NCBI GenBank assembly: GCA_021161545.1
Contig: JAGHAJ010000151.1
Coordinates: 1-5,185 of the forward strand
DNA length: 5,185 nucleotides
Source of the DNA: Synergistota bacterium
GTDB taxonomy: Bacteria > Synergistota > JAGHAJ01
Direction: 5' to 3'
In this document: piece after piece, positions 1 through 5,185 of the stretch
Numbering within the stretch: position 1 is the stretch's first letter
Layout of the letters: every line of letters starts with the position of its first letter
Notes under the pieces: generated by a model
The model's database searches: none
What the model saw: only the letters and a program-made list of their open reading frames with translations
Told to the model about the DNA's origin: nothing
Position numbers and translations under genes: made by a program

Positions 1-174
1 GATACTTTCTTGTATCATATGGTAAGGAATATAGTTAGTAAGCTTGTTGATGTAGGGACAGGGAAGATATCTGTTGAAGATTTTGTCCGTATAATTGAGA
101 GTAAAGACAGGAGTAGAGGTAATTCCCCATTTCCTGCCAAGGGCTTATTCCTCTGGAAGATTAAGTACAAATGA
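1..174 (+). CDS. truA: tRNA pseudouridine synthase A, C-terminal fragment (5' end outside window)
   Basis: This is the last 57 codons of an open frame that enters from the left edge and stops at TGA 172-174. TruA isomerises uridines at positions 38-40 of the tRNA anticodon arm to pseudouridine, in the cytoplasm. The visible part carries the family's C-terminal signature: FLYHMVRNIV near the left edge, then an intervening helix ending in a KDR motif, then SPFPAKGLFLWKIKY at the end. These match the usual F-x-x-HMVRN, KDR and APAxGLxL blocks of TruA, and the protein ends at the place expected for the family. The next gene begins 131 bases later. No strong terminator hairpin with a T-run follows the stop. 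The call rests on recognised motifs, not on an alignment. Confidence 0.9.
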   Translation, partial: DTFLYHMVRNIVSKLVDVGTGKISVEDFVRIIESKDRSRGNSPFPAKGLFLWKIKYK

Positions 175-179
175 TTTAC

Positions 180-217
180 AATAAACTATACATTTTCCTC
201 ATCTATTGTATATTATT
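180..217. repeat. Imperfect AT-rich inverted repeat between truA and pucR
   Basis: The left arm is AATAA plus TATACA, with an extra AC between them (180-192). The right arm is TGTATATTATT (207-217). They can form 11 A-T-rich pairs around a 14-base spacer, with a two-base bulge. It lies upstream of the candidate -10 box of pucR, where an operator would be plausible. It has no G-C core and no T-run, so it is a poor intrinsic terminator. In such AT-rich DNA a match of this size could be chance. Confidence 0.25.
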
Positions 218-242
218 CATAAAGGTTTTATTGTCTTATGTG

Positions 243-248
243 TATAAT
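243..248 (+). promoter_or_regulatory. Candidate -10 box for the pucR transcript
   Basis: A perfect TATAAT hexamer sits 57 bases before the pucR start, in an AT-rich gap, preceded by TTATGTG. No convincing -35 hexamer is present 16-18 bases upstream (the sequence there is around TAAAGG), and the TG of an extended -10 is one base out of register. If real, the promoter is probably weak or activator-dependent. The transcript could include the following plus-strand genes. Confidence 0.35.
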
Positions 249-305
249 TCCATATATAGGAGGCAGTCTTTGTAAAAATATTTAAACAGGTTTGAGGTAG
301 CTAAG

Positions 306-1904
306 ATGAGAAACGAATTGGGAATAACGGTGAAGGATGTATTGCAGCTTGATGTGTTTAAGGAGATAAAGGTTGTTTCAGGGCTTGGTGGTTTATCCAA
401 TGTGGTTACTAATGTAAATGTTATGAAAGTTCCTGATATTCTCAACTGGATAAGACCGGGCGATTTCCTGCTTACTACTGGCTATTCTATAAAGGATGAT
501 AAGGATGCCCAAGTTGCGTTGATTCCTATGCTGGCTGAGAAAAAGGCAGCAGCTATAGGGATAAAACCCAGAAGATACCTATCACGGATTCCTCCAGAGA
601 TGATAGAACTTGCAGATAGGTATAATATACCGCTTTTGGAAATACCGTTTGATCTGTCATTTTCCGATATAATGTCACCAGTTATGAAGATGATAGTCAA
701 CAAACAGATGGCTATACTTGTGAAGAGCGATGAGGCTCATAAGAAACTAATGAACATTGTGCTTTCTGGAGGCAGTATAGTAGATATAATGGACGCAACC
801 TCTGAGATAGTTGGTTGTCCTATCTGTGTTAGAGATTTGGTATATGGAAGGTATTTTTTCTCTAAGGATTGGATCCCGAGTGGTTTACCTTCTGAACCAA
901 CGGAGGATGTGTTCTGGAGAAAGGGTTATAATGTGTTTCCAATTGCTTCAGGTGATAGTGTTTATGGTAATATATGTCTGTGCAGTAAGGATAGGGAATT
1001 AACGCCCCTTGATGTAAGGGTAGCAGAAATAGCTTCTATGATGATAGCCTTAGAACTTGTCAAGGAGCAAGCCATCAGTGAAGTAGAATTGAAGTATGAG
1101 TCTGAGTTCATGAGTGACTTGCTTTCTGGTGATGGTGAAAAGGTTTCCCTTGCCCTGGAAAAGGCGGGTGTTTTTGGCCTTTCCTTGCATAATAGGTATG
1201 TTGTTATGGTTTTTTTACTTAAAGACAGGCACCTGAATAGTGATGCTGAATTCATGCTAAGAGTCAGAAACAGGCTTATTTCCATAGGTAAGGATGTGGC
1301 AAATAGGTTCAAGAAGAGGGCACTTTTTTCGGTCATGGGTGAATTTTTTGTGATGCTTGTGGATATCGGAAGGGGTGAGAAAGAGAGAAATGTAGATTTG
1401 AAAAGAGCATTTTCACCCATGCTGGAATTTTTGATCAATAACCTTGAACGCTCATTTGTGGGTAAGAGTGCTATTGTTGCGGTTGGAGAACCGGTTGATG
1501 GGTTGAAGTATGCATGGAAGAGTTATCAGGATGCGTATATCTCTGCATGTATTGGTAGTAAGCTGGATAAGGATAAGATAATTTTTAGAGATGATATAGG
1601 TGTTTATGGTTTGCTTTGTAGGGTTGCTTCTTTTGATGAGTTGAGAAGTTTCAGGGATAGAGTGTTGGGCAAACTCTTAACTTATGGAACAGCACAGAGG
1701 CGTAAAGAGATAATAAATACCCTGAATGCATTTTTTGAGTGCAATAGAAATGTAACTACGGTTTCGAAGAAGATGTTCCTTCACTACAACACTGTTGTTT
1801 ACAGGCTTAGAAAGGCTGAAATTATACTGGGTGTGGACTTAAATGATGCTGAGGATGTGCTGAAACTTGAGCTTGCCATAAGGATACATAAGGTTTTGGG
1901 GTGA
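306..1904 (+). CDS. PucR family transcriptional regulator
   Basis: This gene encodes a 532-residue cytoplasmic transcription regulator of the PucR type, named after the Bacillus subtilis purine-catabolism regulator. Residues about 8-130 form the PucR N-terminal domain, with typical segments [22 protein letters not shown] and [15 protein letters not shown]. The middle, about 150-420, contains a GAF-like stretch and the degenerate GGDEF-like region common in this family. Residues about 466-532 form the C-terminal helix-turn-helix, with [21 protein letters not shown] followed by LRKAEIILG, and the protein ends in the usual [11 protein letters not shown]. The length fits the family. The ATG at 306 is chosen because GAGGT (294-298) lies 7 bases before it and an in-frame TAA at 273 blocks extension. 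The regulator heads a run of genes for carbamate kinase and molybdoenzyme maturation, so it likely controls nitrogen or purine catabolism. The effector and direction of control cannot be read from the sequence. Confidence 0.9.
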   Translation: MRNELGITVKDVLQLDVFKEIKVVSGLGGLSNVVTNVNVMKVPDILNWIRPGDFLLTTGYSIKDDKDAQVALIPMLAEKKAAAIGIKPRRYLSRIPPEMIELADRYNIPLLEIPFDLSFSDIMSPVMKMIVNKQMAILVKSDEAHKKLMNIVLSGGSIVDIMDATSEIVGCPICVRDLVYGRYFFSKDWIPSGLPSEPTEDVFWRKGYNVFPIASGDSVYGNICLCSKDRELTPLDVRVAEIASMMIALELVKEQAISEVELKYESEFMSDLLSGDGEKVSLALEKAGVFGLSLHNRYVVMVFLLKDRHLNSDAEFMLRVRNRLISIGKDVANRFKKRALFSVMGEFFVMLVDIGRGEKERNVDLKRAFSPMLEFLINNLERSFVGKSAIVAVGEPVDGLKYAWKSYQDAYISACIGSKLDKDKIIFRDDIGVYGLLCRVASFDELRSFRDRVLGKLLTYGTAQRRKEIINTLNAFFECNRNVTTVSKKMFLHYNTVVYRLRKAEIILGVDLNDAEDVLKLELAIRIHKVLG

Positions 1905-1914
1905 GAGGAACAGC

Positions 1915-1947
1915 TGGAGGTGTTTCTGTGAAAGCTCCAAAGTGGAG
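1915..1947 (+). promoter_or_regulatory. Two mutually exclusive hairpins in the pucR-arcC gap
   Basis: The segment CTCCA (1935-1939) is flanked on both sides by its complement TGGAG (1915-1919 and 1943-1947). Pairing with the left copy gives a longer hairpin, with inner pairs TTTC/GAAA (1923-1926 with 1930-1933). That hairpin buries the GGAGG at 1916-1920. Pairing with the right copy gives a compact 5-base-pair stem with a 3-base loop and frees GGAGG. This arrangement resembles small translational or attenuation switches. The stems are short and no energy was computed. Confidence 0.3.
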
Positions 1948-1963
1948 AATTTGCGTTCTGTAG
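1928..1963 (+). other. Possible 11-codon leader open frame upstream of arcC
   Basis: A GTG at 1928 is preceded at 7 bases by GGAGG (1916-1920). It opens a frame of 11 codons reading (M/V)[10 protein letters not shown], closed by TAG at 1961-1963. The ribosome site is as good as those of the real genes nearby, which is why the frame is listed despite its size. It lies 23 bases after the pucR stop and 38 bases before the carbamate kinase start. It could be a leader peptide, a translational coupling site, or a chance SD followed by GTG. No product family is recognised. Confidence 0.2.
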
Positions 1964-2001
1964 AGTTGTTGCGTTTGAAGACGAATAATAGGGGGGATAC
2001 G

Positions 2002-2946
2002 ATGTCTAAGAGAGTTGTTGTTGCGCTTGGAGGTAATGCTATACTTCAGCCTGGGCAGAAAGGCACAGCAGAGGAGCAGTTTGAAAATGTGAGAAAGACG
2101 TGTAGTCAGATAGTGAAGATGGTTGAAGCTGGTTATGAGGTTGTTGTAACACATGGAAATGGACCGCAGGTTGGGGTAATACTGATCCAGAATGAGAAGG
2201 GTTCTGACAGCGTTCCTGCAATGACGCTTGATATATGTGGCGCGGAGAGTCAGGGATTGATAGGTTATATGATTCAGCAAAGTCTCAGGAATGAGTTTGC
2301 TAAAAGAGGAATACAGAGGGAAGTGGCTACGATAGTTACACAGGTGCTTGTGAGTAAGGATGATCCTGCATTTCAGAACCCAACAAAGCCTATAGGCCCT
2401 TTTTACACTGAGGAAGAAGCGAAAAAGAGAGCAGTCGAAAAAAATGAGACGTGGATAGAAGACAGTGGTAGAGGATGGAGAAAGGTTGTGCCATCTCCTG
2501 ATCCAATAGGAATAGTAGAGAAAGAGGCTGTAGCTACCCTTGTCGGTGGAGGTGCGATTGTTGTTGCCTCTGGTGGGGGTGGAATTCCAGTTATCAAACT
2601 GGAAGATGGTACCCTTAAAGGCGTTGAAGCGGTTATTGATAAAGATCTTGCAGGTGAAAGACTTGCACAAGATGTAAATGCAGATATATTTTTAATACTT
2701 ACGGATGTCTCCCATGCGATGATAAACTTCAGGACGCCACAAGAGAAGGCCATAGGAGAAATTACTGTTGAGGAACTGGAGAAGTATCAGGCAGAAGGTC
2801 ACTTTAAGGCTGGTAGTATGGGACCTAAGGTGAAAGCAGCTCTGCGTTTTGTCAAGGATGGGGGAGAAATGGCGGTAATAAGCTCTCTTGATAATGCATT
2901 GGATGCCTTGGAGGGCAAAGTGGGTACACGTGTGCGTGCTAAATAA
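2002..2946 (+). CDS. arcC: Carbamate kinase
   Basis: The 314-residue product is a cytoplasmic carbamate kinase of the amino acid kinase fold. It interconverts carbamoyl phosphate plus ADP with ATP, CO2 and ammonia. In fermenters it normally runs toward ATP, after a carbamoyltransferase has released carbamoyl phosphate from arginine, agmatine or ureides. Motifs in order: [10 protein letters not shown] (residues 5-14), THGNGPQVG (50-58), GPFY (132-135), [10 protein letters not shown] (164-173), ASGGGGIPV (189-197), VIDKDLA (211-217), [10 protein letters not shown] (234-243) and [10 protein letters not shown] (271-280). Length and motif order are normal for the family. The ATG at 2002 is preferred because AGGGGGG (1990-1996) sits 5 bases before it. 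An in-frame GTG at 1942 has no ribosome site and would add 20 atypical residues. Next to pucR and molybdoenzyme genes, a role in purine or ureide fermentation resembling the yqeA setting of Escherichia coli is more likely than the arginine deiminase pathway. No carbamoyltransferase is in view. Confidence 0.93.
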   Translation: MSKRVVVALGGNAILQPGQKGTAEEQFENVRKTCSQIVKMVEAGYEVVVTHGNGPQVGVILIQNEKGSDSVPAMTLDICGAESQGLIGYMIQQSLRNEFAKRGIQREVATIVTQVLVSKDDPAFQNPTKPIGPFYTEEEAKKRAVEKNETWIEDSGRGWRKVVPSPDPIGIVEKEAVATLVGGGAIVVASGGGGIPVIKLEDGTLKGVEAVIDKDLAGERLAQDVNADIFLILTDVSHAMINFRTPQEKAIGEITVEELEKYQAEGHFKAGSMGPKVKAALRFVKDGGEMAVISSLDNALDALEGKVGTRVRAK

Positions 2947-3111
2947 CGATTACTTGCATCAGTAAGTGTTGGTTTATGCGGAGAGGACCACCAGGGAAGC
3001 CAAGTTATAAAGAGATTAAGCTAAGTACCAGGAATGTGGAGACTATATGAGAGTGGGTCTTGTGGTGTGGTGGAAACACCCTGTCCCTTTTTTAATGAGG
3101 GGGTAGTGGAT
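2947..3111 (+). promoter_or_regulatory. Candidate structured 5' leader before the molybdopterin-binding gene
   Basis: This 165-base gap holds no convincing gene but is rich in pairing. TTACT/AGTAA (2950-2954 with 2961-2965) forms a small hairpin. TTGGT (2969-2973) can pair with ACCAG (3027-3031), enclosing TATGC (2975-2979) and GCTAAG (3020-3025). Those two match the 11-nucleotide GAAA-tetraloop receptor (UAUGG with CCUAAG), with the terminal pair swapped compensatorily. GGTG-GAAA-CACC (3069-3080) is a GAAA-capped hairpin. CCC and TTTTTT follow (3085-3093), then the AGGGGG ribosome site. Position before a pterin-cofactor gene makes a Moco/Tuco-type or other riboswitch thinkable. The call is inference, because the full consensus could not be checked and the helix inside the receptor-like motif is not evident. 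Confidence 0.3.
3085..3103 (+). promoter_or_regulatory. Ribosome binding site of the molybdopterin-binding gene with an upstream anti-SD
   Basis: AGGGGG (3098-3103) lies 8 bases before the ATG at 3112 and decides that start. Directly upstream, CCCT (3085-3088) can pair with AGGG across a loop of about 9 bases rich in T. The same CCC can instead close an outer stem with GGG at 3055-3057 around the GAAA hairpin, which would leave the ribosome site free. The stems are short, so regulation is only a suggestion. Confidence 0.4.
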
Positions 3112-4140
3112 ATGCTCAAGAAGGTTAAGGTTGAGGATGCGGTAGGCATGGCGATTCCTTATGATTTGACAAAGATTGTTCCAGGAGAGTATAAAGGTCC
3201 TGGTTTTCGTAAGGGACATATCATAAGGAAAGAGGATATACCACTTCTTAAGGATATAGGTAAAAACTACATATATGTGCTTGAGATATCTCCTGATGAG
3301 ATGCATGAAAATGATGTTGCACATGTGATGGAAAGGTGGATGAAGGGAGAAAATGTATCATCTGAAGGTCCAGTAGAAGGTAAAATTACTCTGATAGCGG
3401 ATATAGATGGATTAGTTAAGGTAAATGCTGATGCGGTATTTGAATTAAATATGATAGGCAAGTTTTCTGTTTCCACTATCCATAACAATACACCCGTGAA
3501 AAAGGGCAACAGGATAGCAGGTTTCAGGGCAATACCTTTGGTGTTGAGAAAGGAGTATGTTAGCCTCTTTGAGTCTGTTGCGTCCAGGTATAGTTATATA
3601 GTGAAGATAATGCCGTATGTGAAGAGGAGGGTTGCTCTCATTACTACAGGTACAGAGATATATACTGGTAGGATAAAGGACCGCTTTAGGAGCATTGTAA
3701 GGGCTAAGGTGGAGGAATATGGTGCTGAGCTCATTGGCAGCACTATTGTACCGGATGATGAGAGTATGGTGAAATCTTCTATACAGGAGTTTCTCTCGAT
3801 GGGAGCAGAACTTGTAGTATGTGCAGGTGGTATGTCTGTAGATGCTGATGATGTTACGCCTAAAGGTATAGCATCTGCTGGTGCTGAGATTGTTCGGTAT
3901 GGCTCTCCTGTTTTGCCAGGCTCCATGTTATTGCTAGCATACAAGGGGAGTGTTCCTATCGTTGGTATACCTGCAGCAGGTGTATTTTACAAGGTCACAG
4001 TGTTTGATGTTGTGTTGCCAAGGCTTCTTGCAGGGGATATAATTACATATGAAGACATTGCAAGACTTGGGCATGGAGGTTTTTGTAGGCATTGTGATGC
4101 GTGTTACTATCCTTACTGTATGTTGGGGAAGGGGTGGTAG
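3112..4140 (+). CDS. Molybdopterin-binding domain protein with C-terminal four-cysteine motif
   Basis: This 342-residue protein is probably cytoplasmic and handles the molybdenum or tungsten pterin cofactor. Its N-terminal region (about 1-60) carries VEDAVGMAIPYDLTKIVPGE and KGHIIRKEDIPLL, as in MoeA-like proteins of anaerobes. A central region (about 86-160) precedes a MoCF/CinA-type molybdopterin-binding domain (about 172-310). That domain shows ALITTGTEIYTGRI, a GGMSVDADDVTP block (239-250) equivalent to the family's GGxSxxxxDxxP, and a closing G-x-P-x-x-G plus FDVVLPRLLAG. The tail has Cys325, Cys328, Cys331 and Cys336, which could bind an iron-sulfur cluster or zinc. The ATG at 3112 is chosen for its AGGGGG site 8 bases upstream. 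The frame also opens at ATG 3034, but those 26 extra residues lack a ribosome site and are unlike the family. The xdhC-type gene starts 6 bases after the stop, implying co-transcription. The exact reaction (cofactor carrier, metal insertion or ligand sensing) is unknown to me. Confidence 0.85.
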   Translation: MLKKVKVEDAVGMAIPYDLTKIVPGEYKGPGFRKGHIIRKEDIPLLKDIGKNYIYVLEISPDEMHENDVAHVMERWMKGENVSSEGPVEGKITLIADIDGLVKVNADAVFELNMIGKFSVSTIHNNTPVKKGNRIAGFRAIPLVLRKEYVSLFESVASRYSYIVKIMPYVKRRVALITTGTEIYTGRIKDRFRSIVRAKVEEYGAELIGSTIVPDDESMVKSSIQEFLSMGAELVVCAGGMSVDADDVTPKGIASAGAEIVRYGSPVLPGSMLLLAYKGSVPIVGIPAAGVFYKVTVFDVVLPRLLAGDIITYEDIARLGHGGFCRHCDACYYPYCMLGKGW

Positions 4141-4146
4141 GTGGTC

Positions 4147-4908
4147 ATGATAGAACTTTTACATAGGATGCAGGAGTTCTGGGAGAATAGAGTTGCTTTT
4201 GCTGTTGCTACTATAGTAGCGGCTTATGGCTCAGGTCCTCGAAAGCCGGGTACGAAGATGCTTGTGGCGATAGATGGTAGGACATCTGGTACCATAGGTG
4301 GTGGTACGCTGGAGGAACTTGTCAAGAGGGATGCACTGAAGGTCATAGAGGGAGGAGAAGCGGAGCTGAAGCGGTATAGACTTTCGGCTAACGGGGAAGG
4401 ATGTGGAGGAGATGTCGATGTATTTATAGACCCTGTGAAGATTAAAGATAGAGTGGTAATATTTGGAGGGGGGCATATTGGTAAATACCTTTCTAAGATG
4501 GCGTTTATGGTAGGTTTTGATGTTGTTGTAGTAGATAGCAGGCCCGAATATGCAACTAAAGATAGGTTTCCTGATGCAAAGGAGATTATTGTCAAAGATT
4601 TCTATACTGCTGCTAAGGAATTGAAGCCAGACTTGTCTTCTTATGTGGTGGTAAATACGTTTGCACATAAGTTTGATGAAGATGTTTTAAGAGGGTTACT
4701 TGGAAAGGAGTTTGCATATATAGCAATGGTTGCAAGTGAACAAAAGCGAAAAACCATATATGACCATCTTATGGTAAATGGCTATAGCGAGGAGGAGCTG
4801 AAAAAAATACACTCACCTGCTGGTTTGCCTATTGGTGGTAGAAGACCAGAGGAGATAGCGCTCAGTATAGTATCGCAAATTGTCTCCGTCAAGTATGCAA
4901 AGGCTTAA
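4147..4908 (+). CDS. XdhC/CoxI family molybdoenzyme maturation protein
   Basis: The 253-residue product belongs to the XdhC/CoxI family. Members bind the molybdenum cofactor and help sulfurate and insert it into xanthine dehydrogenase-type hydroxylases, without being part of the final enzyme. The N-terminal XdhC/CoxI domain shows AAYGSGPRKPGTKMLV (25-40), SGTIGGGTLEE (47-57) and GEGCGGDVDVFIDP (83-96) with the conserved cysteine. The C-terminal Rossmann-like domain starts with VVIFGGGHIGKYL (103-115) and a DSRPEYA acidic turn (130-136). It ends with HSPAGLPIGGRRPEEIALSI (222-241), close to the family's PIGLxIGxxxPxEIAxSI. Two starts are possible: GTG 4141, directly after the upstream stop, and ATG 4147. 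ATG is preferred because AGGGG (4130-4134) is better spaced for it. The gene is tightly coupled to the molybdopterin-binding gene. The client hydroxylase is not in the window, and the only pterin enzyme visible nearby belongs to another family. Confidence 0.9.
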   Translation: MIELLHRMQEFWENRVAFAVATIVAAYGSGPRKPGTKMLVAIDGRTSGTIGGGTLEELVKRDALKVIEGGEAELKRYRLSANGEGCGGDVDVFIDPVKIKDRVVIFGGGHIGKYLSKMAFMVGFDVVVVDSRPEYATKDRFPDAKEIIVKDFYTAAKELKPDLSSYVVVNTFAHKFDEDVLRGLLGKEFAYIAMVASEQKRKTIYDHLMVNGYSEEELKKIHSPAGLPIGGRRPEEIALSIVSQIVSVKYAKA

Positions 4909-5185
4909 AATGCTGAGAGTATATCCGAATTTATATAATCGAGTGCTTCTGTAATGTAAGCTTTTTCTATCATGCCTACTGCTGATGGTGTCTGAAATAT
5001 CCTTTCGGGTATACGTATATCCTTTAAAGAAAAACCTTCCTGGTGTTTAAACCTGTATTTTTCTATATGAATGGCTTTGCCAATCTCTTTTAGTTTTCCC
5101 TCTGATAGTTCAAGACCTGTGATTCGTAATGCACTGGTAGTTATTTCTGGTGAGTATATTCCCCTTGCAAAGAAGCAGATCACGA
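4905..5185 (-). CDS. Aldehyde:ferredoxin oxidoreductase-like protein, C-terminal fragment (5' end outside window)
   Basis: This minus-strand frame enters from the right edge and stops at TAA (complement of 4905-4907), giving about 93 residues. It begins ICFFARGIYSPE and continues with ITGLELSEGKLKEIGKAI, then EKYRFKHQEGF, RIPERIF and a helical tail. This matches the C-terminal domain of aldehyde:ferredoxin oxidoreductases: a late cysteine of the 4Fe-4S cluster just before a short hydrophobic stretch, a TG-x-x-x-S-x-x-x-L-x-x-x-G helix, a x-R-F-x-x-x-EGF segment and a xP-x-R-x-F turn. Such enzymes carry tungsten or molybdenum bis-pterin, are oxygen-sensitive and oxidise aldehydes with ferredoxin. 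The substrate here is unknown. The gene converges on xdhC with a 4-base overlap of stop codons, so it is a separate transcript. A GTG at 5183 is probably internal, because the family is about 600 residues long. Confidence 0.75.
   Translation of the reverse strand, partial: VICFFARGIYSPEITTSALRITGLELSEGKLKEIGKAIHIEKYRFKHQEGFSLKDIRIPERIFQTPSAVGMIEKAYITEALDYINSDILSAF

Noticed and set aside
1902-1930. Read-through of the pucR TGA as selenocysteine
   Set aside because: The protein already ends at the usual family C-terminus, the next in-frame stop comes 9 codons later, and no conserved extension is recognised.
1942-2001. GTG 1942 as the start of carbamate kinase
   Set aside because: No Shine-Dalgarno sequence precedes it, and the true family N-terminus ([11 protein letters not shown]) begins right after ATG 2002, which has AGGGGGG 5 bases upstream.
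1822-2670. Long minus-strand open frame of 282 codons opposite pucR end and carbamate kinase
   Set aside because: It is antisense to a clear carbamate kinase, has a composition typical of shadow frames and carries no recognisable motif. The same applies to the antisense frames at 962-1438, 2403-2753, 3594-3944 and 4231-4668.
2950-2965. Hairpin TTACT/AGTAA just after arcC as an intrinsic terminator
   Set aside because: The stem is only 5 A-T-rich pairs and no T-run follows, so termination is unlikely.
2976-3050. 24-codon frame MRRGPPGKPSYKEIKLSTRNVETI in the arcC-downstream gap
   Set aside because: The ribosome site is poor, no family is recognised, and it overlaps the pairing segments of the candidate leader, so chance is the simpler reading.
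3034-3111. ATG 3034 as the start of the molybdopterin-binding protein (26 extra residues)
   Set aside because: There is no ribosome site before it, the added residues do not resemble the family, and ATG 3112 has AGGGGG at ideal spacing and a typical family N-terminus.
1-5185. CRISPR array, insertion sequence, tRNA or rRNA gene
   Set aside because: No regularly spaced direct repeats, transposase motifs, terminal inverted repeats around a gene, or cloverleaf-like segments were seen on either strand.

Overview
This window reads as a chromosomal segment from an anaerobic bacterium. Arginine is mostly AGA/AGG and isoleucine is often ATA. Shine-Dalgarno sites are strong (AGGGGG type). One gene encodes a member of the oxygen-sensitive aldehyde:ferredoxin oxidoreductase family. 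Together these fit an anaerobic Firmicute or a similar lineage, possibly thermophilic, but the taxonomy is an inference from codon style and gene content.

Layout. Bases 1-174 hold the 3' end of truA (tRNA pseudouridine synthase). A 131-base AT-rich gap follows, with a candidate -10 box and an imperfect inverted repeat. Four plus-strand genes come next: a PucR-type regulator (306-1904), a carbamate kinase (2002-2946), a molybdopterin-binding-domain protein with a four-cysteine tail (3112-4140), and an XdhC/CoxI-family molybdoenzyme maturation factor (4147-4908). The last gene, on the minus strand (4905-5185, cut by the window edge), encodes the C-terminal end of an aldehyde:ferredoxin oxidoreductase-like tungsten/molybdenum pterin enzyme. 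Its stop codon overlaps the xdhC stop.

How the genes may work together. PucR-type regulators, carbamate kinases and XdhC proteins recur in purine and ureide degradation clusters of anaerobes. There a molybdenum hydroxylase oxidises the purine, and carbamoyl phosphate released downstream is used by carbamate kinase to make ATP. The molybdopterin-binding protein and XdhC supply the cofactor side. No hydroxylase, carbamoyltransferase or permease lies in the window, so this is probably the regulatory, energy-yielding and cofactor-handling part of a larger locus.

The least explained parts are the two gaps inside the plus-strand gene run. The pucR-arcC gap holds an 11-codon open frame with a very good ribosome binding site, inside a pair of mutually exclusive hairpins. 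The 165-base gap before the molybdopterin-binding gene contains a possible tetraloop-receptor motif, a GAAA-capped hairpin, a T6 run and a CCCT segment that can pair with the Shine-Dalgarno site. It could be a regulatory leader, and a molybdenum/tungsten cofactor riboswitch is one candidate to test. None of these RNA structures has been computed or tested.
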